Shown in pieces: positions 17,946 to 26,658 of a stretch of 38,350 nt of DNA. Every line of letters begins with the position of its first letter. Position 1 is the stretch's first letter. Source of the stretch: an uncultured Pelagibacteraceae bacterium. Lineage in GTDB: Bacteria > Pseudomonadota > Alphaproteobacteria > Pelagibacterales > Pelagibacteraceae. The position numbers were made by a program, and so were the translations under genes. The stretch lies in assembly GCA_902560565.1 (NCBI GenBank), contig CACEMG010000010.1, positions 1 through 38,350 of the forward strand, read 5' to 3'. The notes beneath the pieces were generated by a model. That model made no database searches. It saw only the letters and a program-made list of their open reading frames with translations, and was not told the DNA's origin.

Positions 17946-17975
17946 GGGACAGATTTCTATACTTTATTATATAAT
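17946..17975 (+). promoter_or_regulatory. Possible promoter of the soxBDAG operon
   Basis: A perfect TATAAT (17970-17975) lies 37 bp before the soxB ATG. It is preceded at 18 bp by GGGACA (17946-17951), a four-of-six match to the -35 consensus. The position in the fhs-soxB divergent gap supports the call, but in such AT-rich DNA a TATAAT alone occurs by chance. Confidence 0.4.
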
Positions 17976-18012
17976 TTTTAAAGAAATAAATTAAAATTAG
18001 TTATAATAATTT

Positions 18013-19269
18013 ATGCAAAAATATTCATTTTTAAGCTTAATAAAAAATGCATTCTCAGGTCACAAAGGTTGGGAAGTTGCCTGGAAAGATCCAACACCAA
18101 AAAAAGAATATGACGTCGTCATAATTGGGGGTGGGGGTCACGGCTTAGCCACAGCATATTATTTAGCTAAAGAGCACAAAATTACAAATATTGCCGTTAT
18201 AGAAAAAGGATGGATTGGTGGTGGAAATGTTGGGAGAAATACAACTATTATAAGATCAAATTACATGCACGATGAGAACGGTCTTTTTTATGAGAAAGGG
18301 ATGGACTTGTGGAGAAGTATGTCTCAAGATTTAAACTTCAATATAATGTTTTCCCCAAGAGGAATTATTAATCTTGCTCATTCCGATGCACAAATGAATG
18401 CATATGCAAGAAGAGGAAACTCTATGAGATTAAATGGTATTGATGCAGTATTGCTCGACAGAGAAGAAGTAAAAAAGAAAGTTCCAGTTTTAGATTTTTC
18501 TGACAATGTGAGGTTCCCAATATTTGGTGCACTGATGCAACCTAGTGCTGGAACTGCTAGACACGATGCGGTAGCTTGGGGCTACGCAAGACAAGCTGAC
18601 TCGATGGGAGTAGATATTATCCAACATTGCGAAGTTACTGGATTTGATATTAGCAATGGAAAAATTCAAGGAATTAAAACCTCAAGAGGAGATATTAAAA
18701 CTAAAAAAGTTGGTTTATGTGTTGCTGGTAGCACCTCAATTTTAGCAGAAATGTTAAATATGACATTACCAATTGAAACCCATTTATTGCAAGCTTGTGT
18801 TTCTGAACCAATCAAACCAATTCTTGATCATGTAGTAACTTTTGGTGCTGGACATTTTTATTGTAGCCAATCTGACAAAGGTGAAATGGTAATGGGTGGA
18901 GATTTGGATGGATATAATAGTTATGCGCAAAGAGGGAATTTACCAACACTTCAACATGTATTGACAGAAGGAATTGCGATGTTTCCATTTTTAAGTAAGT
19001 TAAATATGCTAAGAACATGGGGCGGCATAATGGATATGTCAATGGATGGATCACCAATAATCGACAAAACTCATATTGCAGGATTATATTTAAATTGCGG
19101 TTGGTGTTATGGTGGATTTAAAGCAACACCAGCATCAGGTTTTACTTTTGCACATACAATAGCACAAGATAGAGTTCACGAATTAAACGCTGGTTTTAGA
19201 CTAGATAGATTTAGCACTGGCCATCTAATAGATGAAAAAGGTCTTGGAACAAAAACTTGGATTTCTTAA
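18013..19269 (+). CDS. soxB: Sarcosine oxidase beta subunit, heterotetrameric type
   Basis: This 418-aa flavoprotein has an FAD-binding motif, VVIIGGGGHGLATAYYLA (residues 35-52), followed by EKGWIGGGNVGRNTTIIRSNY. His184 in AGTARHDAVAWGYAR aligns with the histidine that covalently carries FMN in known heterotetrameric sarcosine oxidases. The C-terminal NCGWCYGGFKATPASG and FSTGHLIDEKG are also conserved. The enzyme oxidises sarcosine to glycine, with the methyl carbon passed to THF. N-methylglutamate dehydrogenase (MgdA) is a related alternative. The close match to classical SoxB and the absence of mgs genes favour sarcosine. It is the first gene of a four-gene operon. Confidence 0.88.
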   Translation: MQKYSFLSLIKNAFSGHKGWEVAWKDPTPKKEYDVVIIGGGGHGLATAYYLAKEHKITNIAVIEKGWIGGGNVGRNTTIIRSNYMHDENGLFYEKGMDLWRSMSQDLNFNIMFSPRGIINLAHSDAQMNAYARRGNSMRLNGIDAVLLDREEVKKKVPVLDFSDNVRFPIFGALMQPSAGTARHDAVAWGYARQADSMGVDIIQHCEVTGFDISNGKIQGIKTSRGDIKTKKVGLCVAGSTSILAEMLNMTLPIETHLLQACVSEPIKPILDHVVTFGAGHFYCSQSDKGEMVMGGDLDGYNSYAQRGNLPTLQHVLTEGIAMFPFLSKLNMLRTWGGIMDMSMDGSPIIDKTHIAGLYLNCGWCYGGFKATPASGFTFAHTIAQDRVHELNAGFRLDRFSTGHLIDEKGLGTKTWIS

Positions 19270-19539
19270 ATGCTTTACATCAAGTGCCCACATTGTGGAT
19301 TACGATCTCAAAATGAATTTGCTTATGGTGGAGATGCTTCAGTAAAAAGACCAGAACTTAATAAAGAAATTTCAGATCAAGAGTGGGATGAGTTTGTATA
19401 TTTAAGAAAAAGCCCAAGAGGAAAACATTTAGAACTTTGGCATCATGTATCTGGATGTAGACAATGGATAAAAGTTCTTAGAGATACCTCAACACATGAA
19501 ATTTTTAATACTTATAAATCAGAAGAAAAAGTTGGATAA
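19270..19539 (+). CDS. soxD: Sarcosine oxidase delta subunit (zinc-binding)
   Basis: This 89-aa subunit begins two bases after the stop of soxB overlaps none of it, its ATG following the TAA directly. It has the zinc ligands Cys6 and Cys9 (CPHCG) plus His59 and Cys63 (HHVSGC), and the conserved EFAYGGDA and YLRKSPRGKHLELWHH segments. It is structural, bracing the alpha and beta subunits. Size and motifs are standard for SoxD. Confidence 0.9.
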   Translation: MLYIKCPHCGLRSQNEFAYGGDASVKRPELNKEISDQEWDEFVYLRKSPRGKHLELWHHVSGCRQWIKVLRDTSTHEIFNTYKSEEKVG

Positions 19540-22535
19540 TGTTACAAAATTATAGATTAGATAAAATCGGATTAGTAAATAGAGAAAAACAACTTTCATT
19601 TAAATTTAATGGAAAAAAATATTTTGGCTATGAGGGAGATACATTGGCATCTGCTTTAATTGCTAATGGTGTTCATTTGGTAGGAAGAAGTTTTAAATAT
19701 CATAGACCAAGAGGTTTTTTTGGTGCAGGTGTTGACGAGCCGTACGCTATTGTTCAATTATATAGAAATGGCGAAACAGAACCAAACGTAAGAGCCACAG
19801 AACAAGAATTATTTGAGGGTTTAGAGGCGAAGAGTGTGAATTGTTGGCCAAGTGTTAATTTTGATATTGGTGCAATAAATAATTTTTTAAATATATTTTT
19901 ACCAGCAGGTTTTTATTACAAAACTTTTATGTGGCCGAGAAGCTTTTGGTACAGAATATACGAACCATTTATCAGAAAAGCAGCAGGTTTTGGCGTTGCA
20001 TCAAAAGAGCATGACAAGGAAAGATATGAACATAAATATGAGTATTGTGATCTATTGATTGCTGGTTCTGGACCCTCTGGATTGGCAAGTGCTTATGCTG
20101 CAGCAAAAAACGGTGCAAGAGTAATTCTTGCTGAAGACAAACCTAGATTTGGTGGAAGTTTACTAACATCAGATGTGAGTATTAATAATCAAAGTGGAAA
20201 AGAATGGGCTGATAATATTATTACAGAACTTAAAGGAATGACAAATGTAACTGTTAAAAATAGAGCTCAAATTTTCGGTTACTATGATCACAATATGTTA
20301 GTAATGTCTGAAAGAGTAACAGACCATTTGCCAAAATCAGAAGAATTTACTCCTAAACAAAGACTTTGGTATATAAGAGCAAAACAAGTTGTAATTTCTT
20401 CAGGATCAATAGAAAGACCAATTGTTTTTGGAAACAATGATACACCTGGAGTAGTCTTAGCGTCCGCAGCTAAAGAATACATGAAAATTTATGGAGTTTT
20501 AGTTGGAAAAAAACCTGTTGTATTTACTAACAATGACAGCGCTTATGAAACCGCTATCGAATTTAAAAAAAATAAGATTAATCCAATTGTATTAGACAGT
20601 AGACAAGACAGTAACTCAGAAATAATTAAAGAAGCAAAGTCTCTTGGTATAGATATTAAATTTTCTCATGTTGTAGTTGCAGCCAAAGGTTATAAGAAAG
20701 TAAAATCTTGTGATATTGCAGAAATATCTGAAGATAAGCAAAACTTAAATCAAATTAAAAATATTGAATGTGATTGTATTTGTGTTTCTGGTTTTTGGAC
20801 CCCAACTATTCATCTTGCGTCTCAATCAGGTGGTAAGACAAAATTTAAAGAAGAAATTGACGCTTTTGTGCCAGATAAATCAAAACAAAAAGAAGTAACC
20901 TTGGGTTCTGCAAATGGAGTATTCACTCTAGAAGAAACATTGAAAACTTCTTTTGACAAAGGTTTTGAATTATCTAAATCAATTACGAATAATAACAATA
21001 GCCAGCAAATACCTAAAGTTTCAGAAAAAAAACACTCTAAACACGATAAGTTTTGGTGTGTTCCTTTACCAAAAGGAAAAAAATATAAAAGATTTTTAGA
21101 TTTTCAAAATGATGTTGCTGTATCAGATATAGAACTTGCAATTAGAGAGGGTTATAGATCTATCGAGCACGTAAAACGTTATACAACGTTAGGTATGGCT
21201 ACTGACCAAGGTAAAACAAGTAATCTTAATGGATTACAACTTGTATCAAATATAGAAAATAAAGTTGTACCGGCAGTAGGTCACACAACTTTTAGACCAC
21301 CTTACACACCAATTTCTATTGGAGCTATTGTTGGAAGAGAAATTGGAAAACACTCAAAACCAACAAGAAAATCTCCAATGCATAATTGGCATGAAAAAAA
21401 TAATGCAGTTTTCGTTGATGCTGGTGTCTGGTTACGACCAAGATACTACAAAAGAGGAAATGAAGGTTTGTTTGAAGCCTCTAAAAGAGAAGCTGAAAAC
21501 GTTCGAAAAAATGTTGGTGTTTGTGATGTAACAACTCTTGGAAAAATAGATGTTAAAGGTCCCGATGCAGCTGAATTTTTAAATAGAGTTTATACAAATG
21601 CATGGCTTAAACTACCAGTTGGAAAAGCAAGATATGGTGTGATGCTTAGAGAAGACGGTATCGTAATGGATGACGGAACAACTACAAGAATTTCTGAGAA
21701 CCATTACCATATGACAACTACTACCGCTCAAGCAGCTAATGTATTGTCTCATTTAGAATACTATTTACAACTAGTTTGGCCTGAACTTGATGTAAATGTT
21801 GTATCAACAACTGAACAGTGGGCTGGCGCTGCTATCGCAGGACCAAAGTCTAGAGATTTATTACAAAAACTTTTTCCAGATACAGATGTTTCTAATGAAG
21901 GATTACCATTTATGGGATTTGTAGAGGCAAATTTATTTGGCGTTAATGCGAGAATATTTCGAATTTCATTTTCTGGAGAGCTTGCTTACGAAGTAAATGT
22001 TGAATCAGATAATGGAAACTTTATGTGGGAAAAAATTATTGAAATTGGTAAAGATTTTGATCTGCAACCATATGGAACTGAAGCTTTATCAACTCTTAGA
22101 ATAGAAATGGGCCACGTTGCTGGATCAGAATTAGATGGAAGAACAATACCTTATGATACAGGTTTAGATGGCTTAGTAAGTAAGAAAAAAGACTTTATAG
22201 GTAAAAGATCTTTATTGAAAAAAGCCTATAACGAAAAGGATAGACAAAGATTAGTAGGTGTAGTTCCATTAGATAAAAAGACAAGTATTCCAGAAGGATC
22301 ACATCTTGTAAAAGATCCTAAAGGAAAGTTACCTAATCCAAAGCTAGGTCATATTTCGGCTTCTTGTTGGAGTGTCGAACATAACAACCCATTTTCTTTA
22401 GCTATTTTAAAAGATGGAAAAAATATGATTGGCTCAAAACTTTATGCCATGTCACCACTTAAAAATAAAACTATAGCAGTTGAAATTGTATCATCACACT
22501 ATGTAGATCCAAAAGGGGAGAGAGTGAGATCATGA
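19539..22535 (+). CDS. soxA: Sarcosine oxidase alpha subunit
   Basis: This is a 998-aa multidomain subunit. Residues about 1-100 form the ferredoxin-like Fer2_4 domain (YEGDTLASALIANGVHLVGRSFKYHRPRG), which lacks iron-sulfur cysteines, as usual in SoxA. A dinucleotide-binding domain starts with LLIAGSGPSGLASAY (172-186). Residues about 600-998 form a GcvT-like folate domain with AAIAGPKSRDLL and FSGELAYEVNV. It holds NAD and the THF site where the methyl-derived carbon becomes 5,10-methylene-THF. Its ATG shares one base with the soxD stop. Full length and intact. Confidence 0.92.
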   Translation: MLQNYRLDKIGLVNREKQLSFKFNGKKYFGYEGDTLASALIANGVHLVGRSFKYHRPRGFFGAGVDEPYAIVQLYRNGETEPNVRATEQELFEGLEAKSVNCWPSVNFDIGAINNFLNIFLPAGFYYKTFMWPRSFWYRIYEPFIRKAAGFGVASKEHDKERYEHKYEYCDLLIAGSGPSGLASAYAAAKNGARVILAEDKPRFGGSLLTSDVSINNQSGKEWADNIITELKGMTNVTVKNRAQIFGYYDHNMLVMSERVTDHLPKSEEFTPKQRLWYIRAKQVVISSGSIERPIVFGNNDTPGVVLASAAKEYMKIYGVLVGKKPVVFTNNDSAYETAIEFKKNKINPIVLDSRQDSNSEIIKEAKSLGIDIKFSHVVVAAKGYKKVKSCDIAEISEDKQNLNQIKNIECDCICVSGFWTPTIHLASQSGGKTKFKEEIDAFVPDKSKQKEVTLGSANGVFTLEETLKTSFDKGFELSKSITNNNNSQQIPKVSEKKHSKHDKFWCVPLPKGKKYKRFLDFQNDVAVSDIELAIREGYRSIEHVKRYTTLGMATDQGKTSNLNGLQLVSNIENKVVPAVGHTTFRPPYTPISIGAIVGREIGKHSKPTRKSPMHNWHEKNNAVFVDAGVWLRPRYYKRGNEGLFEASKREAENVRKNVGVCDVTTLGKIDVKGPDAAEFLNRVYTNAWLKLPVGKARYGVMLREDGIVMDDGTTTRISENHYHMTTTTAQAANVLSHLEYYLQLVWPELDVNVVSTTEQWAGAAIAGPKSRDLLQKLFPDTDVSNEGLPFMGFVEANLFGVNARIFRISFSGELAYEVNVESDNGNFMWEKIIEIGKDFDLQPYGTEALSTLRIEMGHVAGSELDGRTIPYDTGLDGLVSKKKDFIGKRSLLKKAYNEKDRQRLVGVVPLDKKTSIPEGSHLVKDPKGKLPNPKLGHISASCWSVEHNNPFSLAILKDGKNMIGSKLYAMSPLKNKTIAVEIVSSHYVDPKGERVRS

Positions 22536-23116
22536 CAAGTATATCGCCATTAAATAGTGTTCATTTAGTTGGAGACCATGGTAATTTTAAAAATAAAAAT
22601 TCTGATGAAATTATAAATATAAAAGAATTAAAAAACTTTAAAATTTTTCAGATTGTAAAGTTTAAAAAAAATAAGAAAAATATTAACGATTATAAATTAT
22701 CCGGTCTAAATTTTCCTGATAAACTTAGAGTATCTGAAAATAACGATGTAAGAATATTATGGATAGGCCCAAATAATTGGCTTGTATTGTCTACTTCAAG
22801 CAGTTTATCTAGGGAAATAGCAAAAGGTCTTTCAAACGATGAGTTTGCTATAACTGATTTATCGCACTCAAAAGCAATTATTGAATTATCAGGTAAAAAC
22901 GTGAAAGAGGTTCTAAAAAAAGGCTGCCCAATTAATTTTAATGATATAAATAAAAATGAAGTAGTAAATTCAATTTTTAATGGAATTGCAGTTACTTTAG
23001 ATTTTATAAATGATCAACCCAACAAGATAAGAGTAATGTGTTTAAGAAGTTTTGGAGAATCGTTGTATCATTCCGTCACAGACGCCTCACTTGAGTTCGG
23101 TTATAAAGCTATTTAA
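22532..23116 (+). CDS. soxG: Sarcosine oxidase gamma subunit
   Basis: This 194-aa GcvT-fold subunit overlaps soxA by 4 bp (ATGA). Recognisable segments are ILWIGPNNWLVLS, AITDLSHSKAIIELSGKNVKEVLKKGCPIN and VMCLRSFGESLYHSVTDASLEFGY, all typical of SoxG. It packs against the alpha subunit and is needed for assembly. It is the last gene of the operon; the next gene is 72 bp away. Confidence 0.88.
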   Translation: MTSISPLNSVHLVGDHGNFKNKNSDEIINIKELKNFKIFQIVKFKKNKKNINDYKLSGLNFPDKLRVSENNDVRILWIGPNNWLVLSTSSSLSREIAKGLSNDEFAITDLSHSKAIIELSGKNVKEVLKKGCPINFNDINKNEVVNSIFNGIAVTLDFINDQPNKIRVMCLRSFGESLYHSVTDASLEFGYKAI

Positions 23117-23188
23117 TTTTTACAAACTGTATAACTTTCAAATCAAGCTTGTTCAGAAATAAAGAATCAGTATTAATTCTGCGTTGTG

Positions 23189-23497
23189 ATGATAAGAAAA
23201 TTTTCATTGTATGGAATAATATTTGTTGCCTTAAATGGGTGTATACAAACCACAGCATCATTTATTGGACCAGCCTATACAATTGCAAGCACTGGCAACG
23301 TTTACCAAGCGGGATTAAGCGTAACAATAAATCAGGCTTTAGTGCATACGACGGGAGAGGACGCAATAGAACATGTCACCAAAATTTTAGATAACCTGGA
23401 GGAAAAAAAAGATAATAAGAAAAACTCCTTTCAAACAGATAACAATCATCAAGATTTTATAAATTCAGTAAAATCAGCAATTAGAAATAACGATTAA
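23189..23497 (+). CDS. Small putative lipoprotein
   Basis: This 102-aa protein starts at ATG 23189 (a GTG directly before it is the other option). It has a short positively charged N-terminus, a hydrophobic stretch, and a lipobox-like LNGC with Cys18, suggesting lipidation and membrane anchoring. The core, SFIGPAYTIASTGNVYQAGLSVTINQALVHTTGEDAIEHV, resembles short conserved lipoproteins of SAR11 genomes that I cannot assign to a function. The C-terminus is charged and probably disordered. No good ribosome site is seen. Confidence 0.65.
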   Translation: MIRKFSLYGIIFVALNGCIQTTASFIGPAYTIASTGNVYQAGLSVTINQALVHTTGEDAIEHVTKILDNLEEKKDNKKNSFQTDNNHQDFINSVKSAIRNND

Positions 23498-23563
23498 ATT
23501 TAGATAACCTTTTTATAATTATCTTGGTTAAAAATTTAATTATATTATATGTTTTAATTTAAT

Positions 23564-24019
23564 ATGAAATCTATAGAGGGAAATTTTGATAATAGTGAGG
23601 TAAATGAACTATTATTATATCATTTTAAAGAATTAAGATCTGTTTCTCCTGAAGGGAGTACCCACGTACTTGATATACCAGGGTTAAAAGATCCTAGTAT
23701 TAAATTTTGGAGTATATGGGAAGACAGTAAACTCGTAGGGTGTGGCGCCATAAAGCTTTTTGATCAGAAACATGGTGAGTTCAAGTCTATTAGAGTGACA
23801 AACGAATTTAGGAAAAAAGGATATGGCGAGAAAATTTTAAAACATTTATTAATTAAAGCCAAAAATTTAAATTTAAGAAAATTAAGTATCGAGACTGGAT
23901 CTGGAGATTTTTTTAAACCAGCAAGAGAATTATTTCAGAAAATCGGTTTCAAAAAATGTTCTCCTTTTGCTCACTATAAAGAGGATCCCAACTCTTGTTA
24001 TATGAATCTAGATATTTAA
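23564..24019 (+). CDS. GNAT-family N-acetyltransferase
   Basis: This 151-aa protein has the acetyl-CoA binding motif A, HGEFKSIRVTNEFRKKGYGEKIL (R-x-x-G-x-G type), and a C-terminal LFQKIGFKKCSPFAHY. The ETGSGDFFKPARELF segment places it with a widespread bacterial subgroup of unknown acceptor. It stands alone on the plus strand and ends one base before the convergent MBL-fold gene. Acceptor and role are unknown. Confidence 0.85.
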   Translation: MKSIEGNFDNSEVNELLLYHFKELRSVSPEGSTHVLDIPGLKDPSIKFWSIWEDSKLVGCGAIKLFDQKHGEFKSIRVTNEFRKKGYGEKILKHLLIKAKNLNLRKLSIETGSGDFFKPARELFQKIGFKKCSPFAHYKEDPNSCYMNLDI

Positions 24020-24020
24020 A

Positions 24021-25067
24021 TTAATCTAATACTTCGCTTAATTTTTTAAATTCTCCAATTTTAAAAATTAAAGCATCGTCTTTTTTAAAACCAAATTTTT
24101 CTGCATTATCTTTGAATCTTTTTGGAGGTTCCATGATTGGTTCAAGTGACAAAACAAATGTGCCCCAATGAGTACCTAAAACTTTTTTACTTTTTAGATC
24201 TTGAGCGGCTTGCAGCGCCTCCTCGGGTGATGTGTGATATATTGATTTTTCAAACATTGGTCTAAAGTCATATGCACCAATATTTATCATTGTTAGATCA
24301 ATTGGCCCAAACTCTTTACCAATTTTTTTATATATATTTCCATATCCAGTATCACAGGCAAAAAATATTTTTTTTCCAGCGTATTCTATTAAAAAACTAC
24401 CCCATAAAGTTTTATTTGTATCTGTTAAACTTCTTTTTGACCAATGAACCGCCGGTAAGAATGTAATTTTTAAATCATTAAATTTTACTTCTTGATACCA
24501 GTCAAGCTCTTGAACATTTTTAAAATGGTGTTTTGTAAAATATTTACCTAACTTTAGTGCAGTAAATACTTTTGTATCTTTATATGGAAACTTTCTTATA
24601 GTACTCATGTCTTGATGATCATAATGATTATGAGTCAGTAAAAATAAATCAATATTTGGCAGCTCATTTAAATTTAATGCTGGCTCAGTATATCTTTTAG
24701 GTCCAAAAATTAATGGTCCAGCATTTTTAGAAAAAACTGGATCAGTAATTATAGTTGTATTACCTAATTTTATTAAAAAGGTAGCATGTCCTATCCAACC
24801 GATATAATCATTATTCTGAATACTATTTAATTTTTCTAAGACTAAATTTTTTTTGATTACGTGTTCATCTGGAACAGTCATGTCTAATTTTTTTTTCTCT
24901 TTATTAAATGTACTATAGGACCATTTTACATTTTCACTTCTAACAGGTGATCCCTCAGGGTTTCTGAATTTTCCGTTATCTAAATGATGATATGGTTTAT
25001 TTGTCATAGCAAGATTTACCGAAGTATATTGAAAAAAAATAATAATTAAAATTATAAATTTTTTCAT
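24021..25067 (-). CDS. Metallo-beta-lactamase-fold hydrolase, NAPE-PLD-like, exported
   Basis: This 348-aa protein has a signal peptide (residues about 1-20, ending VNLAMT). The metal motif is THNHYDH (His146, His148, Asp150, His151), with GHATFLI, TDPVFS, PAVHWSKR, CDTGYG and a final GTHWGTF supplying further ligands. Bacterial relatives of N-acyl-phosphatidylethanolamine phospholipase D carry this exact set, so a phosphodiester or phospholipid substrate in the periplasm is plausible. It follows purK by two bases in the same direction and may share its transcript. Confidence 0.82.
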   Translation of the reverse strand: MKKFIILIIIFFQYTSVNLAMTNKPYHHLDNGKFRNPEGSPVRSENVKWSYSTFNKEKKKLDMTVPDEHVIKKNLVLEKLNSIQNNDYIGWIGHATFLIKLGNTTIITDPVFSKNAGPLIFGPKRYTEPALNLNELPNIDLFLLTHNHYDHQDMSTIRKFPYKDTKVFTALKLGKYFTKHHFKNVQELDWYQEVKFNDLKITFLPAVHWSKRSLTDTNKTLWGSFLIEYAGKKIFFACDTGYGNIYKKIGKEFGPIDLTMINIGAYDFRPMFEKSIYHTSPEEALQAAQDLKSKKVLGTHWGTFVLSLEPIMEPPKRFKDNAEKFGFKKDDALIFKIGEFKKLSEVLD

Positions 25068-25069
25068 TA

Positions 25070-26119
25070 TTAAATTTTAATAATTGTGGTGAAATGACCC
25101 ATTTTTCTTTTAGGTTTTATTTCTTTTTTTTGGTAATCAAAAAAAAATTCGTTTTCTTTAACTTTTTTGTTTCGATACTCAGTAATATCATCACCAATTA
25201 AGTTTATCATCTTTGCATTGTAAATTTTTTTTGTTTTTAATTTATCTAGGGCACAGACTGCTCTTATGTGATTTTCAAATTGACTTACATTATGTGAATT
25301 TATTGTTAAGTGACCAGAGTTATGTACCCTCGGTGCTATTTCATTTACGTAAAGATTGTCGTTTTCGTCAATAAAATACTCTACACATAAAGTACCTACA
25401 TAATCTAATTCTTCTGAAATTTTTTTTGCCCATTCAGTGGATAAATTTAAAATATTGTCACTTATTTTTGCAGGTATTTCTGAAAATTTAAGTATCTGAT
25501 CTTTATGTACATTTTCTATTGGTTCATATATCTCATAACTTTGATTTTTAAATCTTGTAATAATTACTGATATCTCTTTCTTAAGATTTATAATTTTTTC
25601 TAAAATATATTGACTGTTAAAATCTATTTTTTGCTTATCAATCTCATTTTTATTATTTAGTCTAAATTGTCCTTTGCCGTCATAACCAAGAGTGGTAGTT
25701 TTCAAAATACCTGGTAAATGATTTAAGTTATTATTTAAATCTTTTAAGTTTTTTATGATTACGTAGTCTGTAGTTTTAATACCTAAATTATTTATGAAAT
25801 TTTTTTCAGAAAATCTATTTTGAATAACTTGATTAATATTTGGTTTAGGTAAAACTTGTTTGTATTTATTAATAAACTCAAGAGTATTAAAAGGAATATT
25901 TTCAAATTCGTATGTTACAACATTTACTTTATTTACAAATTCTGAAATTTTATTCTCATCATTATAATCTCCCAGAATGAAATCATCAGCAAATTTTTGT
26001 GCAGGTGCATTTTCATCATCACAATAAATGAAAGTTTGTACATCTAATTTTTTTGCTGCTGTTGCAAGCATACTACCTAATTGACCACCACCTAAAATTC
26101 CAAGATTTATCCTACTCAT
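25070..26119 (-). CDS. purK: 5-(carboxyamino)imidazole ribonucleotide synthase
   Basis: This 349-aa ATP-grasp enzyme begins NLGILGGGQLGSMLATAAKKL and contains GILKTTTLGYDGKGQF, the ATP-grasp glycine loop, and NEIAPRVHNSGHLT near the metal site. It carboxylates AIR to N5-CAIR with ATP and bicarbonate in purine synthesis. It starts immediately after the purE stop codon, as in most purEK operons. Confidence 0.95.
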   Translation of the reverse strand: MSRINLGILGGGQLGSMLATAAKKLDVQTFIYCDDENAPAQKFADDFILGDYNDENKISEFVNKVNVVTYEFENIPFNTLEFINKYKQVLPKPNINQVIQNRFSEKNFINNLGIKTTDYVIIKNLKDLNNNLNHLPGILKTTTLGYDGKGQFRLNNKNEIDKQKIDFNSQYILEKIINLKKEISVIITRFKNQSYEIYEPIENVHKDQILKFSEIPAKISDNILNLSTEWAKKISEELDYVGTLCVEYFIDENDNLYVNEIAPRVHNSGHLTINSHNVSQFENHIRAVCALDKLKTKKIYNAKMINLIGDDITEYRNKKVKENEFFFDYQKKEIKPKRKMGHFTTIIKI

Positions 26120-26611
26120 TTAACTTGGTTTTTTTTTCACAGATCTAGTCTGTTTAGTACGCCAACTTTCAAGACTTTTTCTAATTTTTGTATCACTAAC
26201 TGATAATATGGATGCTGAGAGTAAAGCAGCATTTATCGCTCCATCAACACCGATTGCAACTGTCCCAACTGGAATTCCTTTTGGCATCTGTGCTATTGAA
26301 AGAAGACTGTCTAAGCCTTTTAATTTTTTACTCTCAATTGGCACTCCTATTACAGGTATTCTAGTTAATGCTGCTATCATTCCAGGTAGGTGTGCAGAGC
26401 CGCCAGCACCAGCAATAATTACAGAAATACTATTTTTTTCAGCTTTTTTTGCAAATTCATACATTCTGTGTGGGGTTCTATGAGCTGATACAATCTTAGT
26501 TTCAAATTTTATTTTGAGTATCTTTAGCACTTTGACTGTGTATTTCATAGTCGAGTAATCTGATTGGCTACCCATTACAATTGCTACTTTGTGATTTTTT
26601 TTATTTTGCAT
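26120..26611 (-). CDS. purE: N5-carboxyaminoimidazole ribonucleotide mutase
   Basis: This 163-aa protein has the diagnostic [25 protein letters not shown] and [16 protein letters not shown] motifs, and [26 protein letters not shown]. It converts N5-CAIR to CAIR. The gene is first in the purEK unit and divergent from the M19-like operon with a 47-bp gap. The N-terminus starts [11 protein letters not shown]. Confidence 0.96.
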   Translation of the reverse strand: MQNKKNHKVAIVMGSQSDYSTMKYTVKVLKILKIKFETKIVSAHRTPHRMYEFAKKAEKNSISVIIAGAGGSAHLPGMIAALTRIPVIGVPIESKKLKGLDSLLSIAQMPKGIPVGTVAIGVDGAINAALLSASILSVSDTKIRKSLESWRTKQTRSVKKKPS

Positions 26612-26658
26612 TTATATATTTAATATCAAAAAAGCTAACACTAATATATATTTATTAT

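Noticed and set aside
17919..18012. Possible riboswitch (glycine or SAM type) in the fhs-soxB gap
   Set aside because: The 94 bp are AT-rich without the conserved G/C-rich helices of glycine or SAM-V riboswitches known in SAR11.
18013..23116. Assignment as N-methylglutamate dehydrogenase (mgdABCD) rather than sarcosine oxidase
   Set aside because: Same subunit order, so not excluded. The close match to classical SoxB/SoxD motifs and absence of adjacent mgs genes made sarcosine oxidase the better call.
23498..23563. Weak stem GATAA/TTATC after the small lipoprotein gene as a terminator
   Set aside because: Only five A/T-rich pairs with a long loop and no T tract; expected by chance in this composition.
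26581..26658. Upstream extension of the M19-like reading frame into purE
   Set aside because: The extra 26 residues are low-complexity hydrophobic and overlap purE head-on. The family-like sequence begins at the ATG at 26659.
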